From positions 24,664,194 to 24,728,193 of the forward strand of contig CM038703.1 in the NCBI GenBank assembly GCA_021613375.1: a stretch of DNA of 64,000 bases. Direction: 5' to 3'. The notes under the pieces were generated by a model. It was not told where the DNA came from, made no database searches, and saw only the letters and a list, made by a program, of their open reading frames with translations. The DNA comes from Megaleporinus macrocephalus (lineage: Eukaryota; Chordata; Actinopteri; Characiformes; Anostomidae). The position numbers and the translations under genes are program-made. Position 1 is the first letter of the stretch, and the number at the start of each line of letters is the position of its first letter. Below, one piece after another: positions 1 to 11,860 of this stretch.

Positions 1-1340
1 CATGGGATGAGCACATGCATATGCTAGGAAGCAGCTGCTGAGTTCTGGCATGTGAAAAAAGCCTGTGAATGGTAATTTGCAGTAGCGGATCATATATGGG
101 TCTACAGCCTGAAAGGGGTAGACCATGCTGGTGCCCTAAAATGGACAGCCACTGGGTGTGGTTATGTCAGATCCAGGAAAGTTTAGAAGAAGTTGAGTAT
201 AAAATGCAGCTCCTTCCATCCCCTGAGGGCAAAAAGTGTCACCCAACCATGACAGACTGGTCCCTTATATTGCCTGTACCAGACTGAAAGGTGTACCACA
301 CAGTGGAGACACTGCCTTATTTCCTAGCAATGTCGGCAGAAGCCTGCAGTACCCTATCAGTACCCAACCCACCTTTCCCCCAGTGCCAGTCAGTATTTTC
401 TGCTGGTTGTCTAAGTGGTACTTACAAAACAAAGTGCCCTCGTGTACCAGCATGGCAAGCTCTTTTGAGCTGGGATGGTATCCACAGCTCGCAGGAGGGC
501 TGCTGCTCTCATTTCTTTTTTTTTTTGTCTTTTAGAAAGCTTTCAGTGTGGGACAGTAGGTCACTGACAAGACATGTCCATTAATGATAATGATTTTGGT
601 ATTCTATGAAATATTCACAAAAATAATTAGGCCTTAAGAATACTACATAAAAATGATTATGTTGGAGGCATAGCAACCATTTATACAAATATTTTAGACA
701 TTAATCATGTTTAGTTATTTCATTAATCCATTAAAATATATTTGTCTCCATGCTATCAAGCTACTGACATTATCAAATATCTCCCAAACATATCAATTCA
801 TATCAGCTGCCTTTCTGAACCTATCAAATTAGATATAACCAATAGCTCAGAAAATTTGAACTTTTCATTCCAATTTAGAAAATGTGTCTCCATGCAGCTA
901 GCCACATGGCACAATGACCATATTCATTCTTAAAAACAGACTGTCAGACAACTACAATGTGAATGGCGCCTTCCAAAACAGTAATTATTCCAGTCTGCCT
1001 GGAAGGATAGCCTTATACAATCCTGGGCATTTTTTTTTTACCAAGCCTAATGTCATGAATGTTTCCAATAATAAAATTGAAGCAATCAGGCAAAAAAGAT
1101 CTTGAGTACAGGGAAACTACTGCAGAGAGGTTGGAATTATTTACCATATTTCGCCAAACAGAGCTAGTTAAAATTATATCTTTCTCAAAACCTTATTATT
1201 GCATATTAGATACAATTCCTAAAGGTTTACTTAAATAAATTTTGCCAGAAATAACTAAGCCTTTTCTATTAATAATATCTAATGTCTACTGTCTCAGCCT
1301 TGGCTACACATCAAAACCTTTAAACTAGCACATTTTATAC
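1..1340. other. Gene-free, AT-rich stretch
   Basis: No supported exon. About 980-1100 is shared in diverged form with 55903-56100 (cagtctgcctggaaggatag and, further on, aataaaattga followed by aatcaggc), so part of this stretch is an unnamed dispersed repeat. Several short frames at 69-584 overlap each other and show no coding character. Confidence 0.6.
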
Positions 1341-2253
1341 TAGAGATGGACCGATCAGCGTTTTTGAGGCCGATCCCTCGATTGGTATTGGCTATTGGTG
1401 ATCGGCCGATAGCCGATACTGATCAAGGGCGGGGCTATATGCCACGGCAGGGCTACATGTAGTTATTAGCGCAAGCAAGTCATGAAACATGGTCTAAACT
1501 GGTTTATTACCATTTTTAACAAGCTTATGTGAAACAGCATAATATTTTTTAACAAAATTAGCAGTAATTAAACAAAGTAAATCAAACAAATATTGCCAAT
1601 ACTTCGATTATTAAATTTAGACCCTTAATTTAAAACAAAAAAAGTCAAAACTGCACTCATTAGATGCAGACTCTTTGTTATTTTTAACAAAAAACTGCAA
1701 TCATTAAATGTAGATCTTGAATTGTTGCTGCTGTACTGTTCATTAATGTGTCAGATCTGGCACGGTGTTGTGGGTTATTTGTTTTATGCTAGCTGTGCGT
1801 GCTAGCTCTGTTGTTGGCTGCTACTCACTGTATTCAGCCGCGGGTGTACTCTAAAAACCGTATCAGATTAGAAGGGTTAAAAGAGACACGGTTAATTTTA
1901 CAGATTTTAAAAACGCTCTGGAGTCTGTGTCACATACGGCAACAAGCTGCTAGACAGACGCAACACAAAGGAAAACTGTTCTCGCGAGGCGTGCGCGGCT
2001 TTAGTCAGTCTGTCGAAAATGAAAGGGTATGTGTTTCCACCTAGCAGTTCAGATAGGAATTGCAAGGACCTGGCCGGAGGGGGGTTCAACGAAACACTGG
2101 CTGGAAATACAGAAATTAGGCTCATTTGTTTAACGCCATTGATTGGCTCTCGGGATCAGCTAAATTGGAGAAATATCGGCTGATCACCGATTGCATATTT
2201 TAATAAAAAATCGGACGATACCAATATATAGCCGATCGATCTTTCCATCTCTA
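1341..2253. mobile_element. hAT-like nonautonomous element
   Basis: Begins TAGAGATGGACCGATC and ends GATCTTTCCATCTCTA, giving a perfect 10-bp terminal inverted repeat (tagagatgga) with related gatcggc/gccgat words just inside both ends. No transposase frame is present in its 913 bp. Flanking 8-mers (ttttatac, ctgtaatg) do not match, so the target duplication is lost or the ends are misplaced. Confidence 0.65.
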
Positions 2254-2930
2254 CTGTAATGTACCGTACAGTACAATACACTAAACAACAAAAACTTATT
2301 CTGTCCAGAATCCTATCTTTGTTGTGGGTCACGCCAGAAAATCTTAACAACATTACTCGGCTATAATACCCCTAGCCAGGCAGTGGGGGGGGGGGGAAAT
2401 CCCCTTACATTCCTAATCCACCCCTGGCATGCATTAACTGAACTATTTAGGCAGGTGTCTTTCAAGGCCTGGGTGAGGTGAACACAGATGAAATGTTCTC
2501 AGTCATATACTTTCCACTGCCATATGCAGGCAGAAAGATGTTGGATTACTGATAATTACTGTCAATTGTTCCTCCCTCTTCTCATTCTTTTGCTGAAGTT
2601 AAATACAGCCTCATTAACAAACATAATCTGATTCAAGCTGAAGGATTCTCTGCAAAACCCAAAAACACACAGAAGAGTAAATGACTTCTCTGAAAGACAG
2701 TTTAACAGCACACAAATGGCAGACCACCATATGCACTTTGTGCTATGGTATAAACTGCAGTACTGTTGCTTGAGCGCACCTTGCTACATACCAGTAACAG
2801 ACAATATTCCAATGTGAATCAGTCTGCATTGAGCCAAGGGGAAGGGAGCATGATGTAAACGATGTTTGAAATTTGACAGTTATGCTCCACCATGTGGACT
2901 TGATGGGCTGCTTTTGGACATGTGCTATAG
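2254..2930. other. No feature seen
   Basis: Nothing supportable apart from a G12 run at 2385-2396. Confidence 0.5.
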
Positions 2931-3188
2931 CCAATCCGAATAATGGAGGCGGGGCTCTCAGGAATTTGCTTGCTTAAAAATTGTTGCTTAAAAAAATAAT
3001 GCTACTCGGTGCTGCTTTTCTGCGCGCTTTGCATAGATGTTCTACCACTCTGCCACCCTCAGACCCCCACCGCTAAGGCAAGGTTTTTTTTATGAGGATA
3101 GCGCTGGCAAAAGCATTGCATTCACTAGAGGAGTCGAGATACGAGAAGTACATAGGAAAAGGGCAGAGGACGCTCTCTACCCTCTCAG
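2931..3188 (+). promoter_or_regulatory. Candidate promoter with first exon (second, weaker)
   Basis: A CCAAT box (2931), an Sp1-type GGCGGGGC (2948), CACCC-type sequences (about 3053 and 3066) and a GATA core (about 3098) precede a plausible donor, CTCAG|GTAGGC, ending at 3188. CpG is higher here than in the flanks. A combination of GATA and CACCC sites is typical of erythroid promoters, so an upstream erythroid first exon of epb41 is conceivable. Such short motifs occur often by chance. Confidence 0.25.
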
Positions 3189-4169
3189 GTAGGCTGCTGT
3201 CAAACTTCGTTGGGTGTATTAACTCCTCAGGGGTTAAAACTGTAACTGTGAACTATAAAACCACAATGTGATACTGGTATGAGTTAAATCAGTTCAGACG
3301 ACGACCATTTTATAGGGTTTGAAAGGCTTGTAGCAGGTACGCTGCTCTGCTAGCGGATTGTGTGTCAAGTCACGTCAGGGAGTATGGCCGTGTGACAGAC
3401 GGTCACTGGCTATTCAGCGATTCAGGTGACCAGGACATGGCATTAAGTGGGCTAAATCAAAAAGACCAAACAAGATTCCTGAAAGATTAATTGTTAAGGT
3501 CCTGATTCAGAAGGAGGCTTCACTGATCACCACAGCACGCCCCTTTTATCCGGTAAAGACGGGCGTCGTTTTTCCTCTTAAATAAAATGTGAACATTTTG
3601 CAGCTTTACTTTTGTTTATCCTTTGAATATACGGCTCAGTTGTCTCATTCTTGGCATTTTTGCCTTTAGCGTCTGCGCTGTAAGTATGTGTCTTTTTGTG
3701 TTATTCATCCTAAACCCATTGCGCAGAATTATGCGCCTTCTTAAGCCGGTTGCAGCCCTGTCTGTCCCGGATTGGGTGGTCAGTGTACGAACAGGACGTA
3801 AATACAGCCCTGGTTTGATGTGGCCGTTCGTGGTATCAGGAAAATAGGGTCTTTTGCGTGAAAGAGCTCTAATATCTACACGCAGAACAAAGGGACTGCC
3901 TTGTGCTTCATTTACGAGCTTTCATTTCAATTTGGAGCAATTTTACGTGATGTCGAAAGCTAAAGAAAGGAAAAACAAATGGATCACACACGGCTTGAGT
4001 TGTTCAGTTCATTTGATCAGCCCTGTGTTCTAGGACGGCAAGCCGGAAGCCAGGAATTGCCATGTAGAATTGGACAGGAGAATCTTTAAAGATCTCGAAT
4101 TTATATTTTATTGTCGAGTCCGACCGCCTTTAATTTAAGTAGATAATCACTTTATCATTCCCAGTTTCG

Positions 4170-4294
4170 TCATTTCTCCAGTACGCAGCCTTGTTGCAAA
4201 TATTTTTGCCACTCTGGGGGACTGAGCGGGCGTAGTCTGGTGAGAAGGTGGGCTCTACTGTACATAAAAGCATAATCAATATATTCATACAGAC
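4170..4294 (-). CDS. Candidate terminal exon of unrecognised minus-strand gene
   Basis: On the minus strand a strong acceptor (atttcttttcttttgcag) is followed by 125 bp open in the frame set by the exon at 5020-4874. The peptide starts LYEYIDYAFMYSRAHLLTRL, runs through PLSPPEWQKYLQQG and stops at TGA (4172-4170). AATAAA follows at 4112-4107. This frame has coding-like codon choice and no stop. Another frame of the same exon is also open to a TAA at 4130. I do not recognise the protein. Function unknown. Confidence 0.4.
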
Positions 4295-4873
4295 CTGCAA
4301 AAGAAAAGAAATATAATGAAAATATTGCATAATTGAATAATTCTAGTAGATTTCTTACTTATTGCATGACTTTGTTATGTAACCTACTTTATCTTACTTT
4401 ACGTTATGTTGTGCTATATCTATGATATTTCTATAATATTTTTTAAATGTGCTAATACATACAATCATTAAGGACACGCTAATATACTCTAATTACTGTA
4501 ATTCTGATAATACTAACAACCTCAATTACACTTATTAAACTAAATATGAAAAACAAGTTTAATTAAAATATTCCACTGGCACAAAGTAACCACACTGTGC
4601 ATATACACAATAAGATGACACTCCCTGCAGTCTATTTTACAAAGTAGAGAGGTGTTGTAGGGCAACTGTGGCTTTTTTTGTCTGTAAACAACATTACATA
4701 AAAAACCGTCAGAGAACACAAATAGATTTACAGGCAGTTTTGAAAAATGTCATTAACTGGAGTGTTATTTCTCAATTTGTTAATGGAGTTAGCCCTGCAT
4801 TGCAGTATTTATTCATTTGTTTTCATAAAGGTTTAAATGTTTATCGAGTCTATCACACTACCCACTCTATTAC

Positions 4874-5020
4874 TTTCTAATCGTCTAACAAGAGTATCTA
4901 TTTCAAGAGTGATCTTGAGAAAGTCATTGTAGATGTGAACTGGCTTGTGTCTCATATTGTCAATCAAGTTCAAAAGCCTGAAGCCTGGATAATATCTATG
5001 AAGCCCTGGTTTTCGTTGTC
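4874..5020 (-). CDS. Candidate penultimate exon of unrecognised minus-strand gene
   Basis: A 147-bp open segment after a very good pyrimidine tract (ccactgtcttttcctttccagag). Read in phase 1 it gives QRKPGLHRYYPGFRLLNLID, then NMRHKPVHIYNDFLKITLEI and DTLVRRLE, leaving one base at a moderate donor, GAAA|GTAATA. That base plus GT of the exon at 4294 makes Ser, and the frame then stays open for 40 further codons. Without splicing, the same frame runs on to a TAA at 4833 and an AATAAA at 4813-4808, so an unspliced alternative end is possible. The family is not recognised; a mainly helical C-terminus is my reading. Confidence 0.4.
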
Positions 5021-5024
5021 CTCT

Positions 5025-7088
5025 GGAAAGGAAAAGACAGTGGGGGGAGAGAAGATATTAAATAATGGTAATGTGACTTGGTCTTTTTCTTGATATTTCT
5101 CTAATAGTACAAGAGTCCAAAAATGCTGTTTTAGCACAAGGTGTATTCGCCATTTGCTAAAAATTTTAAAGGAATGATACAAATCATGCAAACAGTGTAA
5201 TAGGATAAAACCACATGGTTTCTTTCCAGATAATTATGTATAGGTACCAAGTTGTCCTGTACTATATCTTTCTAACTGTCAAAAGTTGACTTTGCAAACT
5301 TACATAATTCTGATTTTACTGCTTTTGATCCTCCAGCACAGAAATTTTCCAGACACATAAACCAGTACATAAATGTGCTTGCTTAAACACTGTTATTACC
5401 AATATGATTGTTATATTCACATCAGATATTACACATGTTCCTTCTTCTTAGTTTAACACAGACAATAACCACAGTCTTATTTAATTTTAAATATGCATTG
5501 AGGGTTTACATGAAGTGACCTGCACACGCTTGTCCAAATATTGATGCACACCAAAACTTTCTTTAATACAAGTAGTTAGAACATTACTAATATGATAAAT
5601 AAAGTATTAAATGAAATAGAGTTAGTAATATAGGCTTATATTAACAAAATGGAACATAAACAAAGCATTAAGGACTGTGCTCTTGTGTGTTTGCCTTACT
5701 GCCTCTTGAAGGTAAAATAGAACTTAACTTGTCTGTGCAGTGGAGACCCCCCTGTAGTGGCCTGGAAAGGTAAATACCTCAGCTCCACTGGACTTGAGCA
5801 GTGTATTTAACTGGTTTGTTGCTTTCTCTGAGCGATGGCTTATTGGGCGGGTTACTGCAGATGGCAGTTAATTTGGCAGACATGTGCACATGGCTGATAC
5901 AGAACAGTTCACAACAAACAATGAATGCAAGCACTTAAACAAGCGAAACTTGAGTAACAAAACTAGGAAGACACAACAAAATTTTAAATTAAATCTGTAT
6001 ATTTTTAAAATGTTAAATAAAGGTCTGGGTTCAGTCTTCTTTCACTACATCTTGACCTTTACAGAGCTCTATTTTTCACTGTCTGCATCTGAGTATATAA
6101 ATAAGTTCCCTATTTAAAAACATGAATTAAATAAAGTGTTAGATTGTATTTAGGAAACAACTGGCTATTTAAGACCAAGAGTATTACATGCATAATTATA
6201 CTAATTAATATTTTGTCATACATGTAGCTGCAGCATTCAAATGCAGCAGTGCATTTACCTGCCTTACCTGTTATTACCATCACAGATTTGCGAAATGAAA
6301 ATAATGAAATAACAGATTGTTGGTCACTTTTAGAGTGGCCTTATTTACCCCATTTATATTTGTCAAATTTTAAGCATTAAGTCTGTGTTCAGTGCCGACC
6401 CTTGAACAAAATGTGCTGTCAACCATTCTAATCCAAGCCACCGGAGGCATCAGAGTAGTTTTGCTGACCTTTTAGTTTTTTTTGGCCATTTTGTAATTAA
6501 ATTACACTCTGAAATCTACATCTGTTGTGAAGCCTTATCATATCTTGCACTTTAGAACCTTTCCTTTTTCCCTCTTCTTTCTTCTTCTTTTCTTTTTTGT
6601 TTTCCTTCCTTTATAATCATCCCGGGTTTTGCTTTTGTCTCGTCTTTCTCTGACTATGATTTAGTCATTATAATTATGATTTTTGGCTGATGTTTGTTTA
6701 CTGATACGTTTTTAATCATTGTCTTGTCATTGTCTTAATGCCTTGTTTGGTTGCTACTTTGATTGGTTGCTAATAAACTTGCACCCGACCCATACCCTCT
6801 GTGTGAGAGAACACGGCGAAACGCCGAGCTGTTAGCGAGATCGTCTGCGGTGTCCAGCTTCACTCACTCGACTGAGTCTCTCCGCTGTGTTTTTATACTG
6901 GAGAGAGGCCGTTGTCGGTGTGGGCTCGATGCCACGGGGATGGCGACGCAGTCGCCGGCCACAATACCAATCAAATTGTGCAAATATTGGATCAATACTC
7001 TAATGACAGGTTTTTTGATTAACTTTACATTTTGACGTTCTAAGATGTCTGAACTGGGGATCCTTAAAAGAGGCAATAGGCAGGAGTT
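5025..7088. other. Gene-free, mostly AT-rich stretch
   Basis: No exon with splice support. The part from about 6740 to 6960 is CpG-richer, contains an inverted CCAAT (gattggttg) and an AATAAA, and resembles an LTR or CpG-rich repeat, but no paired copy is present in the window. Confidence 0.4.
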
Positions 7089-7157
7089 CATCTGTGGCAG
7101 AATCACTGTGCTTATTGTTGAGGTACTGAAGCTTATGTGGTGCTTTTGTGAGCTAAG
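7089..7157 (+). repeat. Dispersed repeat, copy 1
   Basis: About 70 bp running from catctgtggcagaatcactg to tggtgcttttgtgagctaag. It reappears at 10031-10100 with a handful of changes. Not recognised; it may be the edge of a transposon. Confidence 0.7.
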
Positions 7158-7169
7158 ACCAAACTAAGT

Positions 7170-7850
7170 GTATTATTTATATTCATCAGCTCTACTTACC
7201 ATATAAATTCACTCTGTGGTCCTACAGTTACAAACTGTAGTCCGTTTCTCTGCATACTTTGCTATTCCCCTTTCACACTGTTCTTCAATGGTCACAGGAC
7301 TGTGGTGGATCGTTTTCAGCATCGCAGAGACAATGATGTGATGATTTGTTAGTGTGCATTGCACCATTACTAGAGGATCAGACACAGCAGTGATGCTGAA
7401 ATTTTTAAATACCTCAGTATCACTGCAGGACTGTATATAGTCTACCAAGCAAAACTATCCAGTCAACAGCATCCTGTGGGCAGTGCCCTGTGACCACTAA
7501 TGAAGGACTAGGGGATGACCACCACAAACTGTGCAGCAACAGTGGGTTGTCATCCCTGATACAAGGTGGACCAGCAAGGTAGGTCTAATAGTTGACAGTG
7601 GGTGGACACGCTGTTTAAAACACCCCAGAAACACTGCTGTGTCTAATCCACATACTAGCGCAACACACACTAACACATCACCACCACATCAGTGTCACTG
7701 CAGAGCTGAAAATTATCCACCACCCAAATAATAACTGCTCTCCGATGATCCTGTGGTGCTCCCAACCACTAAAGAACAGGTTGAAAGGGGGCACACAGTG
7801 CACCTGTATGGTAAGTGGAGCATATAAAATGGACAGTGAGTGTTGTGTAG
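7170..7850. mobile_element. Palindromic MITE-like element
   Basis: The two halves are inverted copies of each other. The left edge has ctctacttaccata and ccctttcacactgttcttca; the right edge has ggttgaaagggggc and tatggtaagtggag. The interior includes taaatacctcagtatcactg and, inverted, cagtgtcactgcag. As far as I recall this foldback family is abundant in characin and catfish genomes. Frames inside it are not genes. Confidence 0.7.
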
Positions 7851-9670
7851 TATTTGTAAAAAAATACAAGTTATGTAATTTAGTGGATGAATATCAACCA
7901 AAGCATTTCAAGACATGCACAGAAACTATTTCAGCTAAGCGTGATATATGTGTATTGTGGACATACTGAATTAATGCCAACATCCACTCTTTTTGTTTCT
8001 CTTTCTCTCGCTCTCTTGATATGGACTTCGCCCTTGATTGTGACTGCATCCTGGCTTGGGTAATCCATTGGCATTTGGTGACATTGGAAATAACTCGTTT
8101 CGTTATTTGGTGAGTACATTAAATTTTTCACTCATTAACTTGCTGTAACTTTCATGCAGTGAAGGCTCAGCTGGACAAAAATAGCCATTTGTTATTTTTG
8201 GGTCACAGTGTGTGATGACCTTTCTGTCTTGTATAATGTTCTTTAAGTAGTGATATATATGTACATGGCAAATGTGTGCTGTGCCTGGCAATTTGATACA
8301 ACAATATGCTGCCAGGAGTAGTATTCAAAGTGACTTAGCATGAGATACATTTTCCCTTTAAATTCTTTAAATAGTGAAGTTACATTGGCAGACAGTCTTT
8401 TATAGCAATACCATTCTATTCAGCACTGATGGCTTCAAACAGTTAAAACACTAGCAAGTGTTTGTGTTGAATGTGAGACAAAATATTATATATAGGGTTT
8501 GAATATGAACTTTGTTATCAGTACAGACTATTGTACTTTGAGCTATGTTTATTTTTAGCATGCAATAATTTATTTAATCCAAGATAATTCTGTTGTTTTC
8601 TGTAATTACTTTTGTTGGGACCAATTTTTATGGAATGTCTGAAAATGGAAACTGAAAAACAGTAATTGGACTTAGCTCTCATTTATTGTCTGCTGTATAA
8701 ATGCCAGACATAATAAATATTAAAATCAACACATTTGAATAACCTGAGCATCCTTGAGTTATTGTTCAAATGTTGATCTTTCATGGTGCAGGAGACTTAA
8801 TGATGATTCTCCTAAAAGTATATGGACAAAACTAGTGGGCAGTACTTGTTCATTCAGTATACTTCTTGTGTACTTCCATCACCTAGCCCAGCCTGATTAT
8901 GAAAATTCTTTAAAAATATATAAGAATGCTGCTGTCAATTTCATGACACCTTGTAAAACTCAGTAGTTCTACTCAAAGTACTTATTTAGTTATGCATTTT
9001 GAAATTTGGCCCTTGCCATCATTTTTAAAATGTATTTTTATGTGTAATTATTTAAGCCTGACTAACCAATTGCTTATTTTCTGCTGGAATGGGTTGAAAT
9101 TTGTACTGAACATTCAAGAAACCCTAAGGTAATCTGCAATATGTATTCAAACTAAATGTAATAAAAATATGTAAATAAATATTTTTTACAGAACAAATTC
9201 CTAATATTTTCAAATATATATTTTTATATATAATATTTGAAATTATTAATAACATTATTACAAGATTCAACTTTTGTGTAGTACTATAGTTTAGTCACAG
9301 AGTTCTGTCTTTCTAGAATTTATTTGGTCCACAAACTATCTATCTTGTTAAATATAGCTTTAGAAGTATTATTTTATAGATAGATATTTGTTTTTGATCT
9401 ATGTATGAAATCTATAGACTCTATTATTTATATGGTTTATAAAGTTTCATTGTAATTACTTAATTGTTGCATGCTACTTAGTGTCATCTTGTTTTCTGTG
9501 TGCAGACAATTTTAGTTATACACATTAAAAGATGTTAATTTCCTTGTGGTTGGTAGGGGACCAGTGACAGCAGCCTAACCTGTCACTGGCAGATGCAAAT
9601 ACATACCAATGTGTACAGTGTATTTACAGTGACCATTGCACTGTTACTTTACAATAGTAACACCAACAAT
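7851..9670. other. Gene-free stretch
   Basis: No supported exon. A consensus-like donor (TTG|GTGAGT) occurs at 8110, and short minus-strand frames at 7931-8291 are open but lack convincing splice sites. The rest is very AT-rich. Confidence 0.4.
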
Positions 9671-9674
9671 AAGA

Positions 9675-9856
9675 AAGATGCCTTTGTGAGCATTTTACAG
9701 GGGCTGTCCTGTGGACACCTTTTTTTGTCAGGGCCTGGTGGAATTAAGCCCACGACACCGCCAGAAGGCTGAACAGTGGTGTGTGGCATATCAGTTCCAC
9801 CACCCTCCATACTTGCTCACAGATACTATACTCCAAAATGCTCACAAAGGCATCTT
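9675..9856. repeat. 22-bp perfect inverted repeat
   Basis: AAGATGCCTTTGTGAGCATT(TT) at 9675-9696 is the exact reverse complement of 9835-9856, with a 138-bp loop. Weaker similarity extends outward (caacaataag against the gttgttattgtt side). It is consistent with the core of a foldback element. Confidence 0.8.
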
Positions 9857-10030
9857 TGTTGCTGTTGTTTGCTGTTGTTGTTATTGTTAGTATTGGTAAG
9901 TACTAGTGTACTGGCAAATCTTGAATATGATTATTATTTTTTTGTTCTAACAATATAACAATTAGAAAAAAAGACACAAATCTTTTTTTCTATTTGTTTT
10001 TTTTAGCTTTTGGTGTGCAAAAATGGACTT

Positions 10031-10100
10031 CATCTGTAGTAGGGTCACTGTGCTTATTTTTGAGGTACTGAAGCTTTAGTGGTGCTTTTGTGCGCTAAGT
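10031..10100 (+). repeat. Dispersed repeat, copy 2
   Basis: Same family and orientation as 7089-7157. Shared words are tcactgtgcttatt, gaggtactgaagctt and tggtgcttttgtg. Confidence 0.7.
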
Positions 10101-10451
10101 CTCTTAACTTTTTTTTGCTACCTAACTTAAAATCCCACTTTGTCAATGATAATGAGCAGTCTGAACAACTTTTTTACACACTCTACATGGTCAACCTGTG
10201 GACCTTTCACAACAGTTTCTGTTAAAAAAGCAAAAAGAAAATTAGCAAAATTATATATCTCTCTGCTTCACACAGAAACACAATTGCTAAGATTAATACA
10301 TATTTAAGTTATATTAATATTAAAAATATTACTGAACCAAGAAACACTTTAAAAATGATGCAGATTTTTTTATCTCAAAGTAGGTAACCGGGTTAATTTA
10401 AAACTTTTTACAGTGAAATCAGAAAAAAAGATGAAACCCAGATTTAAATAT

Positions 10452-10931
10452 TCTAGAACACCATTTTCTAAAAGTTTGGGACGCTGTGCAAAATTTAAAT
10501 AAAGTAGAATGCCATGATGTGTGAACGATTTAAACCAAATATTGAACAGGAAATATTACAAATAAATAAAAAGAGTAACTAAAAAATGTTAATTAAAAAA
10601 AGCCCATTTTGAATTTAAATTTGATTTCAGCAACACATCAAAGTCCACAAGACTGGTCAAACTGTCCAAGTTAAGACTCTGCAATGACAAAGTCATATAC
10701 ATAAACAGTATCTAGAAACGCTAACACTTCTTTGTGGCCAAGTTCATTTAAGATGGACTGAGGCAAAGTGAAAAAGTGTTTTGTGGTCTCACAAATCACA
10801 GATGACACATTTACCAAGCTAAAGAGAAAAGGAACTATCTGGACACTTCAAAAGCCAGCGTTCAAAGCCAGATGATATGGGGGTGTTCTAGTCCACATGG
10901 CAGGTGTGACTTGCGAAAGCATTGTTAATGC
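10452..10931 (+). mobile_element. Tc1-like element, left part, degenerate
   Basis: Starts near ctaaaagtttgggacgctgt, a diverged Tc1-like terminal region. It continues through transposase-derived sequence (catttaagatggactgaggc, gatatgggggtgttctagtc) up to gttaatgc, where the hAT element at 10932 is inserted. Stops and frameshifts throughout. Confidence 0.55.
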
Positions 10932-11852
10932 TAGGGCTGGGTATTGCCACTGATTTCCCGGACCGATTCGATCCCGATTCTCAAGCTCCCAATTCAATTC
11001 GATTTCCGATAAGTTTCGATTCAATTTAATATCAAATGCCGGTGTAAACCCAAGTCAAGCCAGCTACCTGAGCCACTCTGCGTGGGTGTTAGTTACAGCC
11101 CAGATAGCCTAGCACAGTGCACACTGATCAAAAACAGTTACTTAACTCGCAAGCACCCGACGCGTCTGCTTCCTCAGAGCTTCATAAGCGAGCCATTTCT
11201 GTGGATAAGGATGCTCTGGTGCTGGTTCCCCTCCACAGAATGGAAAGAACAGACATACAGAGGTTTCGGTGGATGTTTTAAATTTAGCGCCTTCCGTCAT
11301 AGACACAGATACTCTTCGTTGGAAGGCGGCGCCACAACTCTTACACTGATCTTTACGTGCTGTGTTCGTAACACTGTTGTTTAAGCCAAGTTTTTCTCTT
11401 CTTCCAATTATTGTGATTCCCTCTAACTGAACATGTTATGCTAGTCATTTTATATGTTTATTGTCGTTTTGCTTGTAATTAGCATCAATGTATTCGCGGC
11501 CGCACAGGAAAGTTCTAACACAAAGTAAACAAAGATGTCCCCCCAGTGTTGGCATGGAAAATAGCGTGAATACCGTCATGGTTTCTGAATTCAAAATGTA
11601 GCCCGACATCTGCTTTCAAGTTCTGGGGCGCCTTCACTTGTGCTCCAGCCATGCTTAACTGATGTGCGCCCCCAGCCAGATCTTGTTGCGCGAAAAACAA
11701 TGGCTGATCACGCATGACCGGGGGAGGGGGGGGGATGTAGGTGTTGGAATGCTAATTTTAAAGATCGATCTTGGGTTTATACGAATCAATATCGGATTAT
11801 TCAAATGAAGATTGATTTGTATCGAAAAATCGATTTTTTAAACACACCCCTA
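10932..11852 (+). mobile_element. hAT nonautonomous element, copy A, with 8-bp target duplication
   Basis: Ends TAGGGCTGGG... and ...CACACCCCTA form the imperfect hAT terminal repeat. An exact 8-bp duplication GTTAATGC flanks it at 10924-10931 and 11853-11860. It is 921 bp long, with no complete transposase. The interior is CpG-rich. It is about the same sequence as copy B at 14236-15410, in the opposite orientation. Confidence 0.9.
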
Positions 11853-11860
11853 GTTAATGC

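Noticed and set aside
8110..8291. Possible minus-strand exon reading EPSLHESYSKLMSEKFN
   Set aside because: Weak donor (AAT|GTACTC), and its phase does not fit the downstream exon at 5020.
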